The notes below the pieces were generated by a model. The model saw nothing but the letters and a program-made list of their open reading frames with translations, had not been told where the DNA came from and made no database searches. The translations under genes and the position numbers were made by a program. DNA of 64,000 nt from Pycnococcus provasolii (Eukaryota > Chlorophyta > Pseudoscourfieldiophyceae > Pseudoscourfieldiales), in the NCBI GenBank assembly GCA_049487715.1, contig CP150557.1:310001-374000 (forward strand), read 5' to 3'. This document shows, piece after piece, positions 54,735 to 64,000 of this stretch; position 1 is the stretch's first letter, and every line of letters begins with the position of its first letter.

Positions 54735-56281
54735 TTTTTTCTGAAAAAAAAAGCTTAAATTAAAATTATACGCACAAGCCTAAGCCTTATTACAATCACA
54801 ACAAGTCAAGTAACGACAAGATCCCAATAATCCGAATAACACAAGTATCTTACTGTAACGACGACAACAACAACAAATGACCGACCACCACGAATCTGAT
54901 TTGCAGGAGGCGGTGTGGATGATGGGGGATGAAGATTCCTTGCCGCCTGAAAAATTGGAGGCGCGTCCGAAAAAAAGAATTCCGGGATCCCCTTTTGGTG
55001 CGGGAAGCTGGACGGCTTGGCAGATTTGCTTTTTTTAGGCGCTGTAGGGTTCGCTGTAGGGTTCGTTTTCTCTGAGCCTCACACTCTCACAGCAGAGGTT
55101 TGTGTGGAGACTTGAGAGGTGAGAGGTGTGGGAGGCCAGGGAACGGCGGTGGTATAACGTGGTGGTATAACTGGTATTTCGTCGTGGGTATGGTTGACCT
55201 GTATGGTTGTGATCGTGTCCTAAGGTTAGCTCTACAGGGTCTGGCCTATCGTAGCTTTAGCTAGGGAGGCTTCTGGACACTGTCCTAAAAATAAAGTCGT
55301 CTTCCAACGCACGCACGCAACGCGAAACGTTTGGCACCTGGGAAACTCAGGTGCGAAACCAACCAGTTTGAAGAACCAGGTTGAAGAACCAGGTTGCCAA
55401 CCACGCCAAAGTAGCCAAACCATACATACATACGCCTGGTAAAACAAGCAAACAAGGCGCAAGCAACTCCGCTAACGTGATTGATGGTCGAGTACCTACT
55501 GACCTATGGTGGCCATTATTGGTGGGACGGGATCCCGCCCTTGGAATCCAACTTACCCGGGTAGGGTAGGTAGGGTTTTATCATGCTTCCGGAAACCCTT
55601 GAATGGAAAAAACATGGGATCGCAACCGGGATCCCCCAGTGCCCCAGGCAGCCTGCCCAGCCCCTGGTTCTGGAGCTGGTTCAGAACGAACGAGACCTCT
55701 CACTCAAACGTCAGGCTCCTCTCCGGCGGCGACAAAACACCCTCTTTTCTTTCCCCTCTTCTCTTCTCGCGCGGCGGCCATCCCCTCCCCGGAGGCCCTC
55801 GTTTCATATACTGTAGCAGGTTTCGGACTCGCAGCAGCGGCGCCGCCGTGTACTCGTGTGTCTCTATCTGTGAGAAGAGAGAGAAGCACTTGTAGGTGCC
55901 AACTGTGTAATTAGGTGATTCTCGGTGCGCGACTGCTCTCGCTATCCATCCTCCGTCTGATAGAGTCTGGCTCCAAAAGACATCGGCATCACCACTACTC
56001 TATCATCGTTTGGAGTGCTGACGACTACACGTAAGCTGCAAACACACATCCAAAGGAGTCGTCGTCGTGTACACATCCTCCTGCAGCTGACCATCGTGCG
56101 AACCTGTTGGGGTACACGCGCATAAGCTGTGTCGTAAGCTATTTAAGCGTTAGGAGAGAGAACCTGCACGTTGCTTGTTCGCCTCCTCTGAGAAGAGAGA
56201 AGAACACCTTCTGCTCCTCATCCTACCGAATCTATACCATAGAAAAAAACTGCCCAAAAAAAACCACAAAAAAAAACGAAA
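54735..56281. other. Long intergenic region of 1.5 kb
   Basis: Contains TAGGGTTCGCTGTAGGGTTCG at 55048..55068 and GGTAGGGTAGGTAGGGTTTT at 55560..55579 (telomere-like), plus GGGATCC motifs at 54985, 55535 and 55635. A pyrimidine- and A-rich leader follows immediately before the KH-protein ATG. No conserved coding frame or RNA gene is seen. Confidence 0.45.
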
Positions 56282-58348
56282 ATGGCGAGCAGTGAAACAA
56301 CACAACAGACGTCAACACAACCTGCAGCAGCACCTCCACAACCTGCAAACAGCTCTAGCTCTGGCTCAGGTTCCAGCGGCGGCGGCGGCAAGAAGAACAA
56401 AAACAACTCTTCGGTCGCAACCGCGCAACCACCGGCACCCGACGGATCGCAACAGCGTGCGTCTGACGGATCGAAGGGTGGCCATCACGGAGGATACCAT
56501 GGTGGTAGTGGTGGTGGAGGAGGAGGAGGAGGAGGAGGAGGAGGAGGAGGAGGAGGACGCGGAGGTGGGCAGGGTGGATACGGAGGATACGGAGGAGGAT
56601 ACGGAGGATACGGCTACCCCAGCATGGGATACGCGCCGCCGTACTACGTCGCCGACGGACAGTACTACATGATGCCGCAGGCTTACCAGTACCCGTACGA
56701 GTACTACGCAGCCAACATGGGACAAGCTGGACAGGGAGGCTCCGGTGGACGAGGCGGCGGACGTGGAGACGGCTACCCCGGAGGTGGTGGCAAGGGCCGA
56801 AAGGGTGGCGGAGGAGGAGGTGGCGGAAATCAGGCAAGTCAGCAGCAGCAGCAAGCTGCCGCCGCCGCCGCCGCGCAGCAGGCAGCCATGCAGCAGGCGG
56901 CAGCACAGCAGGCGCAACAAAGCCAGCAGGCCGCGTCCAGCCAGCCAGCCACGTCCAGCCAGCAGCAAGCGACAGCCGCGGGACAGTTTCACGCCGGTGC
57001 GACGGCTGCCGCCGTCACGTCTGCGTCGCATGCGCCCACACCACTCTCGGTGCCGGCGGCGGTGTCGCCGGGAGACTCGTCGAGTCCTAACTCCGCGATA
57101 ACGCTCAGCGCAACCGCGGCGGCATTCGTTCCCACCATGCCAGTAGCACCTGGCGGTGCATCTGCCAAGGGTGGCGCGCCTTCAGCCGCCCAGCCGCCGA
57201 AGCTCAACACGTGGAGTGCCATCGCGGCGCAGGCACCGCCGTCGCCGCCTCCGAAGCCCGCCGCGCCAGCATCAGGCGCCGGTGCGACGACATCAAGCAG
57301 CTCCTCTGCCGCGACCGCCGCAAATGCGGCGCCTGCATCGGTGAGCGCTGCATCATCGTCCGTGCCCGCCGCGCCAGCAGCAGCAAACGCCGCCGCGGCT
57401 GTCTCGAGCAGCTCCGCCCCCGGCGGCGAGTCTGGAAGTGCGGGAACGTCGGGAAGCAACCCTCCAGCTGCAGGCGCGACGAAGACCGTCTGGAGCGGAG
57501 AGAGCATACGGTTGCAGTTCGGTTCACTCGACCTGTCCAACGAGGATGCCAACGCCACGCCCGCGGGTGGTGCCCGTGCAGCTCAGCCACGGAGAGCAGC
57601 TGCAGCCGGATCTAGCGCCCCCTCTGCAGCCGGATCTGCGGCTGCCGGGGCCACCGGAGCGAATGCCGGCGGTGCCGCAGCGCAACGGCGGCCAGGCCAA
57701 AGCGGAGCTGCCGTGGCGAACGGTGGGCGCGCCGGTGCCGCCGCGGGTGGTAAAGCGGGAGGACGTGACGGTCGAGGTGGAGCATCAGCCAGCAGCGGTC
57801 GCGGCGGAGGTCGCGGCAGCATGGGTATGGGCGACGGGCCGCCAAACGGATGGGTGGACCCGTTCCCTCCCGTTTACTGCCCAACCTCGGAGGTAAGCCG
57901 CATGCTTGGCAAGTCGGGGCGCATGATCAAGGAGATTGCGCGGAAGAGCGGATGCAAGTTCATTCGCATCGTGCACGAGGATGTTGTTGATGGCAAGGGA
58001 CACCCTGTGACGTTCTTCGGAACGCACGAGGAGATGGAGTCTGCCCGCGCGTACTTCTTCGACGTGCTTGGCTCGGGCATCTCGACGAAGGATCTTGCGC
58101 AGAACCCGCTCAGCGACAAGCCTGGCGAGCCTGGTGGCAAGCCAGGGTCATCGGCGGGTGGCAGTGAAGCCGGCGAAGTGCCGCCTCACGCCTCGGGAAG
58201 CGATGCCGTCGCCAAGTCGAGCTCCGGTGCGCCGGCTAAGCCTAATTGGGCGAATATTGCCGCAGGCAAGGCTAAACCTCCTCCACCACCTCCCTCCTCG
58301 ATGGTTGACTCGAATGGCGAGGCTGCCTCTGCCGTGGAGGCGGCGTAA
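56282..58348 (+). CDS. KH-domain RNA-binding protein with RGG/prion-like region and PAM2 motif
   Basis: 688 aa. Residues 60-185 are Gly/Tyr-rich (GGYGGYGGGYGGYGY, RGGG), with a Gly16 run from (GGA)n, then poly-Gln/Ala. A PAM2-type motif at about 273-284 (TLSATAAAFVPTMP; consensus L-x-x-x-A-x-x-F-x-P) would bind the MLLE domain of poly(A)-binding protein. Two related short motifs, LNTWSAIAAQ and PNWANIAAG, flank the protein core. IRLQFGSLDLSNED at about 404 resembles the conserved motif of UBAP2/Lingerer proteins. One KH domain (about 527-597: CPTSEVSRMLGKSGRMIKEI, ARKSGCKFIRI, then HEEMESARAYFF) has the GKSGR loop. This is a profile expected of an mRNP-granule or translation regulator. Function inferred. 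Confidence 0.8.
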   Translation: MASSETTQQTSTQPAAAPPQPANSSSSGSGSSGGGGKKNKNNSSVATAQPPAPDGSQQRASDGSKGGHHGGYHGGSGGGGGGGGGGGGGGGGRGGGQGGYGGYGGGYGGYGYPSMGYAPPYYVADGQYYMMPQAYQYPYEYYAANMGQAGQGGSGGRGGGRGDGYPGGGGKGRKGGGGGGGGNQASQQQQQAAAAAAAQQAAMQQAAAQQAQQSQQAASSQPATSSQQQATAAGQFHAGATAAAVTSASHAPTPLSVPAAVSPGDSSSPNSAITLSATAAAFVPTMPVAPGGASAKGGAPSAAQPPKLNTWSAIAAQAPPSPPPKPAAPASGAGATTSSSSSAATAANAAPASVSAASSSVPAAPAAANAAAAVSSSSAPGGESGSAGTSGSNPPAAGATKTVWSGESIRLQFGSLDLSNEDANATPAGGARAAQPRRAAAAGSSAPSAAGSAAAGATGANAGGAAAQRRPGQSGAAVANGGRAGAAAGGKAGGRDGRGGASASSGRGGGRGSMGMGDGPPNGWVDPFPPVYCPTSEVSRMLGKSGRMIKEIARKSGCKFIRIVHEDVVDGKGHPVTFFGTHEEMESARAYFFDVLGSGISTKDLAQNPLSDKPGEPGGKPGSSAGGSEAGEVPPHASGSDAVAKSSSGAPAKPNWANIAAGKAKPPPPPPSSMVDSNGEAASAVEAA

Positions 58349-58453
58349 TTTGACGGGACGCGGGGCATCTAGTGCGTCTCCCCTTGTGTTTGAAAAACTA
58401 GTGGGTGCAATTGGTGTGTGATTGTGTATGGTGGAGAGAAGGAGAGAGAGAGA

Positions 58454-58488
<35 letters not shown>

Positions 58489-59036
58489 TGAGAGTTTGTG
58501 TGTGTGCGGCTAAGAGAGACAGAGACAGAGACATTGGTATGTGTGTATGTGTGTGCCTGTGTGCATGTCTGCGTCTGTACGAAAGCATGTGTGCGTGTAT
58601 GCGCATGTTCATGTTGTGCTGACGATATGCGTGTGTGAAGAGCGAGCATACATAGGTGATGAGAGCTGAAATTGAAAATGGAACAAAGTGTGCGCTGTGT
58701 GTTTCAACCGAGTCAGCTTTCGATTGAAAAACAAACAAACAAACCAGCGGGCACGTTCGCGGCTTGCTTTACAATGTTTTGGGCAAGCCGTCTTTTTTTC
58801 TTTTTCCTTTTTTTTTTGGTGAGGTGCGATGGGACGGTTTTTGGAGGAGTGGTCTTTGTTTCTTTTTTTCTAGGGTAGATCATCAGCGAGCTGAGCTGTG
58901 GCTGCATCATCGCCAATGTTCTTCTTTTTTTTTCTCTTGACATTGATTGACATGTAACGCGAGCTTCTAAGCTATGTTCTACCAAACCGATTATAAAAAA
59001 AAATAAACAAATTTTAGTTACTGGATAAGCAGTTTA
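58349..59036. other. Convergent intergenic with (GT)n microsatellite
   Basis: (GT)15 or longer at about 58455..58486 in a region of GT-rich sequence, then T-tracts. No gene. Confidence 0.6.
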
Positions 59037-60050
59037 TCATGCTCCAGCACCCATCGCTGTGGCTGCTGAGGTGATGGACTCCGCGAGATGATGTGTCTGT
59101 GCAACATACGCGAAAACTGCCCTGCAAATCCCACACGTAATTGTCACGCCTGCAACATCCATCAGCACCTGTATGCTGGTTCCTGAATTCGCTGGGTCCA
59201 CTCCGGCACGCGCAAATGCAAACGGAAGTACAGTGCCAGCGGCTGCGCTGGATACGACAATCACCGCGAGCGCCGCGGAGATTGCAGCTGCATCTGTCGT
59301 CGAACCGCCGGACAGGGAGACGCGCGCGTACCCTCCGACGCCGAGAGCCACGCCAAGCAGGGATCCCACGGCAATTTGCTGCCTGAACGTGCGCAAGAAG
59401 CAAGGCCACGTCGTGTTGAGCGACCCCGTTGCAAGACCTCGAATCACCTGGATAGCTGACTGGTTCCCGCAGTTACCTCCCGCGCCGACGAGCATCGTGA
59501 GGAAGAGCGTGACGACGATGTGGTCTTTCAGCAGTTCCTGGTACTTGTCCAGGACGACGCTTGAGGTGCTTTGGAGCACAAGCAGTCCAAGAAGCCAACG
59601 ACCTCTCGCGTACGCCTCACTCAAGGCATCCGTTGCAGCCTTCGCATCCCTCTTGTTGTCTTTTTTTCTGCTTCCCCCGTCGTCGTCGTCGTCGTCGATG
59701 GGACAGTAGTCGTCGATCGCGTTGACGGGCACAGGTGCGCCTGTGTCGCACAGCGTCTTGTCTGTAGTGACTTGTAGTTTATCCGGCGTCGCTCCTGGCG
59801 GCGCACCCATCCTCCTGAGTCTTTGAGAAGCGCGTTCCGACGCCCCCGCGGAGGAGGACGTCCATCCTTTGGGCGAGAGCGGCTGGATGAGGTACCTGTG
59901 GAACGCCGACGATGACGCGAATGCTGACGACGACAGTGATGGTGGTTGACTTCCGTGGTTAGAGCCAGAGCGCGGGGACGACATGACTGAGAGCAGTGAG
60001 ACCTGAGAAGTGCGCGAATACGATGTTGTCCTAACACTTAAAAGGCTCAT
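59037..60050 (-). CDS. MgtE/SLC41-type divalent cation transporter, membrane domain only
   Basis: 337 aa from the ATG at 60050; the Met at 59984 is an alternative start. Residues 1-140 are Ser-rich and then acidic (CPIDDDDDDGGSRKK), possibly organelle targeting. The MgtE membrane domain follows: ARGRWLLGLLVLQSTSSVVL, HIVVTLFLTMLVGAGGNCGNQSAIQVIRGLATGSL (the MgtE M-x-GG-NAGNQ pore motif), a GSLLGVALGVGGYARV helix, SAALAVIVVSSAAAGTVLPFAFARAGVDPA, and IQVLMDVAGVTITCGI. The bacterial cytosolic N and CBS sensor domains are missing, so gating would differ. Mg2+ or a related cation is the expected substrate. Confidence 0.85.
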   Translation of the reverse strand: MSLLSVRTTSYSRTSQVSLLSVMSSPRSGSNHGSQPPSLSSSAFASSSAFHRYLIQPLSPKGWTSSSAGASERASQRLRRMGAPPGATPDKLQVTTDKTLCDTGAPVPVNAIDDYCPIDDDDDDGGSRKKDNKRDAKAATDALSEAYARGRWLLGLLVLQSTSSVVLDKYQELLKDHIVVTLFLTMLVGAGGNCGNQSAIQVIRGLATGSLNTTWPCFLRTFRQQIAVGSLLGVALGVGGYARVSLSGGSTTDAAAISAALAVIVVSSAAAGTVLPFAFARAGVDPANSGTSIQVLMDVAGVTITCGICRAVFAYVAQTHHLAESITSAATAMGAGA

Positions 60051-61485
60051 ATAAATACAGTATTTGAAAAAAAGAAGCTCAAAAACTGCTCAGTACTAAA
60101 TACTGTGTGTGCGCGCGTGTACTGTAAAGTGGTATGGCGGAAAGCCAACTTTGCACAAAGTCGGTGCATTGGGACCGCGAATCGCGAGAGGGTTAGGGTT
60201 TCTGTTACCCGGTAGGGTTAGGGTTAGATTCGGTGAGATTTCGTTTGCACAGGGGTTGGCTGGCTTGGGATTTACTTTTTTTTTCAGAAAGAAACAGCGG
60301 TAACTTAAGTTACATAAAGTTTAACTCTTAGAGTCCGTCCCATCAGTGGCGTGTGATGTCACTAACCTTAAAGGTAGGAAGTACTGATGCCACTCGCTGA
60401 TGATAAAATTACCACTTTTGATTGATGCCAGCACACCAGTAGTACTTTACCAGTACCACGGTAGTGTCTGTGTGCTGTGGCGCCATGCGTTTTTTACATA
60501 GTGCTTACATACTTGTGTTTCTGCATCCGTCAGTCCGCCTTGGAGCTCCCATCAATCACCTAATTTTATCAGGCCATCCCAATCCCATCACTACTGGTCT
60601 GTTGTCTGTGCCGTGTTGGCATGTTTTTGTGTGTTTTTCTCCTCATGTGTTTTCCTGTTGTGTATTCCTCCTTCTTCGAAGCCTCGTGGACCTGCGTGGT
60701 GGGTAAGTGCTACTTTTTACAGGAGGCTTCCTACACTCTCCCGCGGGCGCTGACCTTGCAAACGGTACCGGGCACATTCAGCCCATCAACATCAACCCGC
60801 GGCATTATTCCTAGTCTTGCTGTTTGACGCGTTGCATTGCGCGCATTGCACGTCTCCAAGCAATACCTTGTACAGGTCACAGGACTTAAGACATTATTGT
60901 AGGCTTCTCTGTGGTCAATACACGCACACAAAGTCACAAGGCCAAATTCACTCGTGAGAGGCTTGCCTGGACGACGCACCAAGCCTTTGCGTGAGTCTTC
61001 CTTTGCATTCCTGCGTTGGACCAACCCTGCGTACCGGCTCGCGTGGCGTGCGCATTGCGCCCAGCGAGGCACAGGAACGATACACCACCAACAAGGTGGA
61101 GGCGGAGTGAATAGAATGCGTACGTTTTAATCGCGCTATATTTGATTATTGGTTTCTCTTGCCATTCATTGCGTTCTGCACCCTGGCCATCAATACAACG
61201 TATCAAATAACACAAAAAAAGCGAGCAATAGAAACTCATTGCCGCAAACGTACCGCACTTATTGATTCCAAAGTGACATTTTGAGCTGGCATTTCTTGGG
61301 ATAAACTTCGCTTGGATTTTTTCCTGACAGAATTTTTCAAACCTTTTTTTGGTTTTTTTTTTTCACATCTTGACACGTAGGACAGAAACTGTGTCCCCCG
61401 CCATCACGTCAATCACCTCAGGGTATTTTCGACTTTTCATATCGATTTTTTTTTGGACTGTACCTTAACAACTGCTCTGAATAAC
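60051..61485. other. Long divergent intergenic region
   Basis: Upstream of both MgtE (-) and Yippee (+). Telomere-type units occur at 60189..60227. Part of 60730..61100 has moderately open frames on the minus strand, but without ATG or recognisable motifs, so no gene is called. T-rich before the Yippee start. Confidence 0.45.
60189..60227. repeat. TTAGGG-type motifs upstream of MgtE gene
   Basis: GGGTTAGGGTTT and, 18 bases on, GTAGGGTTAGGGTTAG, 140-175 bases upstream of the MgtE start codon. Confidence 0.9.
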
Positions 61486-62043
61486 ATGTCCGCGACCGTG
61501 AATGTCGATAACATTCGTGGCATCAATGTCGTGGACAACAACAACCAGCAGCACCAGCAGCACATTCAGCCTTCTTTGAACCAACATCGAAGCAATTCGC
61601 TTGGCGCAATTCACAGTGGCGCCGGAACGCCAATGTGCGCAACCACTCCTACCCTGAACTCAAACTCGCGATCACACGCGAGTACTCGGAGTGACGTCGT
61701 GCCTGCCATCGTAGGAGGACGCAGGCACCTCAAGGGACACGTCTACACGTGCAGCTTCTGCCGCACACACTGCGCACTTCACGACTACGTCATCTCGACC
61801 GCATTTCATGGACGGCATGGACGTGGACTTTTGATTATTCACGTCGAGAATATTGTCGTGGGGAAGCCGGAGAAGCGCATGCTCATCACCGGTCTTCACA
61901 AGGTGGCGGACATTCGATGCGTGACGTGCGACAACGTGCTAGGGTGGAAGTACGAGCGCGCGTATGAGGAGAGCCAGGTGTACAAAGAGGGAAAATACGT
62001 GCTCGAGAAGAGCCTGCTGTTCGAGGAGCGAAACGCACGCTGA
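61486..62043 (+). CDS. Yippee-like zinc-binding protein
   Basis: 185 aa from the ATG at 61486. A Gln/Asn/His-rich N-terminus of about 85 residues precedes the Yippee domain: GHVYTCSFCRTHCALHDYVIS with the first CxxC, FHGRHGRGLLIIHVENIVVG, RMLITGLHKVADIRCVTCDNVLGWKYERAYE with the second CxxC, then SQVYKEGKYVLEKSLL. These match the family order C-x2-C, GR-x-G-A-L, TG-x-H-x-VADI-x-C-x2-C-x3-LGW-x-Y-x-x-A-x-E-x-S-x-KYKEGK. Yippee proteins are conserved in nearly all eukaryotes and fold like the cereblon thalidomide-binding domain; in animals they localise to nuclear and mitotic structures. Molecular function is poorly known. Confidence 0.93.
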   Translation: MSATVNVDNIRGINVVDNNNQQHQQHIQPSLNQHRSNSLGAIHSGAGTPMCATTPTLNSNSRSHASTRSDVVPAIVGGRRHLKGHVYTCSFCRTHCALHDYVISTAFHGRHGRGLLIIHVENIVVGKPEKRMLITGLHKVADIRCVTCDNVLGWKYERAYEESQVYKEGKYVLEKSLLFEERNAR

Positions 62044-62233
62044 GATGGAGCGACGAACGCAAGCAACAAAACAGATAACAAAACAAAATCAATCGGTGTG
62101 ACAAAAGTACGACTAGTTCATGAAGCACTTCGTGAGAGAGGTCTCCCTGTTGTTCATCTAAACACACACAGTGTTTTTTACAAACCAACCGTCAGCTTGC
62201 TTGGCGACGAGTACTGTAGGGCTTGCTAAGAGG

Positions 62234-63774
62234 TTAGCTCCCTTCCTCGCCAAACTCAGCCGTAAATCGTTCGTACACTTTCAAGTCATCTTCACTCACG
62301 GTGGGACGAGCACGCAGTAGCACCTTCTCAAAGTCCCGGAAATTGATCCCAGGTGGCATCACCTTCGACGCATGCTCGGCTGGAAGTGTTGTCAACGTCG
62401 CCTCGAATGCGCCACGATCGCCTCCAGAGCATGGAACCAGCACGTCGTCGTCCTCGGCGCCCGGACCTCCGGGGCTCATGCCAACGTTCACCCGCTTGTC
62501 CCACCGGAAGAAGCACGCATCCTGCGTCTTGCGAACAGGCTCGAAGAGAACGTCCTTCACGCAAACCGCAATGTCGCTGCCACTAAAGCCTTCCGTTTTA
62601 TCTGCGAGTGCCCTGAAGTCCGCGTCTGTCATCGTGTGAGGCGTCGAGCCGAGGTGGATTTTGAACATGCCCGCTCGTGCGTCCGCTTCGGGAAGTGGAA
62701 TGTAGATGCGTTTGTCGAACCGCCGGCGCACCGCCTGGTCGAGCTGGTACGGCATGTTCGTGGCGCCGAGGATGAGCACCTTGCCCTGACCCTCGTGGCC
62801 CACGCCCTGCATCTGCACGAGAAACTCCGTCTTGATGCGTCGTGCAGCCTCGCTCTCGCCCTCGCCGCGCGCGCTGCACAGGCTGTCCACCTCGTCGATG
62901 AAGATGATGGACGGTGCGGACGCGCGCGCCATCTGAAATAGCTGACTGACAAGCTTTTCGCTCTCTCCCATCCACTTCGACACAAGGTCGCTGCTGCTGA
63001 CGGAGAAGAATGTGCTGTCCGCTTCCGTCGCCACAGCTTTGGCGAGGTAGCTCTTACCTGTTCCCGGCGGTCCGTACAGCAGGAAACCGTTCCACGGCTT
63101 TCGCTTTCCGGTGAAGAACTGGGGGAACCTCACTGGCAGGATAACAGCCTCCTTGAGTGCGTCTTTCGCGGCGTCCAGTCCCGCGACGTCGTCCCACGTC
63201 ACGTTAGGCTTCTCGGTGAGAACGACGCCGCTCAACGACGCTCGCAGTCGCGCGAGCTCCGGGTCCTCTCCATCCTCTCCCCCTTCTCCACCACCGCCTC
63301 CTCCTCCGTTCGCCGCCTTTGGCCGTGCCTTGGTTGCACTGGCGGCACCCCCTCCTGCGCTGGCTTGTTCGCTCGCGTCAAGCGCCTTTTTAATCTGTTC
63401 CGCCCTGCCAATATACTCAGCCATCTTTTGTTTGATGGCGTCACGAATCCTGGCATGCGCCGATAATATCGTGTGCGGAAGATGAGCAGATATTATTATA
63501 TTGTGAGAAAGGAAAACATATCGAGATACTAAATGAAGAGAACAAAAAAACAAAGCATATATATATATATATATATACAAACACACAAACAAAAAAAAAA
63601 CGCATCATAACATACATACTTTGGATTTTTCTCATATTTGAGGTGTGACGATAGGTAGTCGAGACCCGTCATGTAGAGCTGGAACGCCTTGGCGAGATTT
63701 CCCGCCTCATCTTCCTTCACCGCCTGCGCGACGAACGACACGCCCTTGTCCTTGAGATCGCCGCCGTCCGACAT
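62234..63774 (-). CDS. VPS4: Vacuolar protein sorting-associated protein 4 (VPS4) AAA ATPase, two exons
   Basis: AAA ATPase that disassembles ESCRT-III in endosomal sorting, cytokinesis and membrane repair. Exon 1 is 63620..63774 ([20 protein letters not shown]..., ending KYEKNP). Exon 2 is 62234..63449. The 170-nt intron starts GTATGT, ends GCCAG and contains an (AT)11 run. The join gives [15 protein letters not shown], the exact family sequence. The product is 456 aa. Domains: MIT (1-75), a Gly/Ala linker, [17 protein letters not shown], Walker [13 protein letters not shown], Walker [13 protein letters not shown], sensor and Arg-finger region ([20 protein letters not shown]), beta domain, and the C-terminal [14 protein letters not shown]. 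Identification and exon structure are both firm. Confidence 0.97.
63556..63577. repeat. (AT)n microsatellite in the VPS4 intron
   Basis: Eleven AT dinucleotides followed on the plus strand by an A-rich tract. Confidence 0.9.
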
Positions 63775-63913
63775 GGTCACCTTCAAAGACTCGCTGCTTT
63801 CCGTGTGCAAGGAACTCGGAGGCGCAGCAGACGGAGGGAGAAATTACAGGAGCAGCAAAGCAGCAAAGCAGCTCTTGAAAATAGAAGCTGCGCAGTTAGG
63901 GCTATGGCCCCGA

Positions 63914-63961
63914 GCCCTAACCCTAACCCTAACCCCTAACCCTAGCCCCTTAAACCCTAAA
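63914..63961. repeat. CCCTAA array upstream of VPS4
   Basis: GCCCTAACCCTAACCC, then CCCTAACCCTAGCCCC and AAACCCTAAAC, 140-187 bases upstream of the VPS4 start codon. The remainder of 63775..64000 shows no coding sequence. Confidence 0.9.
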
Positions 63962-64000
63962 CTTCTTTGATCTAGTTTTTTTGTGGTCCTTTTCCTTCTG

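Noticed and set aside
3629-55642. Recurring GGGATCC motif in intergenic DNA (about a dozen sites)
   Set aside because: A 7-mer in GC-rich DNA is expected several times by chance. Three copies belong to one tandem repeat, and one copy is inside the MgtE coding region.
55506-55914. Overlapping plus-strand frames in the KH gene leader
   Set aside because: They begin at non-ATG codons or are Pro/Ser low-complexity, with no conserved motif.
60731-61239. Minus-strand frames with possible reverse-transcriptase-like words
   Set aside because: No ATG in the longest one, and no catalytic motif such as YADD could be found.
1-64000. tRNA, rRNA and spliceosomal RNA genes
   Set aside because: A scan by eye for A/B boxes with a cloverleaf, rRNA landmarks and U-snRNA signatures found nothing convincing. 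A covariance-model search would be decisive.

Overview
The window is nuclear DNA of a eukaryotic microalga, most likely a green-lineage (prasinophyte-like) flagellate. The evidence is a 1,4-dihydroxy-2-naphthoyl-CoA synthase with a plant-style peroxisomal PTS2 signal, a plastid fibrillin (PAP) protein, a plant-type EF-hand Na+/Ca2+ exchanger (NCL), a Hyp-rich (SP/PPP) wall-protein-like stalk, a tyrosine-recombinase retroelement of the kind known from Volvox, and probable flagellar proteins. No species is claimed. Genes are compact, lie on both strands and have almost no introns. Only three introns could be placed with confidence (in MenB, CCT5 and VPS4), all GT-AG. Intergenic DNA carries TTAGGG/CCCTAA-type repeats, microsatellites and short tandem repeats.

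Layout. 0-8 kb: MenB (-), an unrecognised nuclear-looking protein (-), CCT5 (+) and a Cys-rich membrane protein (+). 8-16 kb: a receptor-like LNR/Pro-rich/TM/SAM protein (+), a Kelch protein (-), a protein with repeated G-T-(E/D) motifs (+), a tandem-repeat protein with a Cdc37-like N-terminus (-) and an HSPA13/STCH-like Hsp70 ATPase (+). 16-27 kb: an Rdx (SelW-like) protein with an RPxSA tail (-), SCAMP (-), NMNAT (-) head-to-head with Mog1 (+), EME1 (-), a Ngaro/kangaroo-type retroelement remnant, RCC2 (+) and a PAAT-like protein (-). 28-43 kb: NCL exchanger (+, frame break), an Hsp70-TPR fusion (-), an unrecognised C-terminally anchored protein (+), a bacterial-style RCC1 repeat protein (-), a TPR protein (+), a secreted alpha/beta hydrolase (+), a Golgi-type glycosyltransferase (+) and an FAD amine-oxidase-like protein (+, frame break). 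43-64 kb: a Cys-rich type I membrane protein (-, two frame breaks), a decayed coding region, an ABCG half-transporter (-), fibrillin (-), an acetamidase/formamidase-like protein (+), an alpha/beta hydrolase (+), Aha1 N-domain (-), a KH/PAM2/RGG RNA-binding protein (+), a MgtE-type transporter (-), Yippee (+) and VPS4 (-).

Themes. Protein folding is well represented (CCT5, two divergent Hsp70s, Aha1-N, a Cdc37-like N-terminus). So are membrane traffic (SCAMP, VPS4), cofactor metabolism (MenB, NMNAT), the Ran/RCC family (Mog1, RCC2), transport (NCL, ABCG, MgtE) and secreted or surface proteins. The neighbours do not form operons. The most unusual items are the LNR-Hyp-TM-SAM receptor, the Hsp70-immunophilin-TPR fusion, a retroelement with A1-B1-A2-B2 split direct repeats, repeated +1 frame discontinuities in otherwise good genes, and telomere-type hexamers placed just upstream of many start codons.
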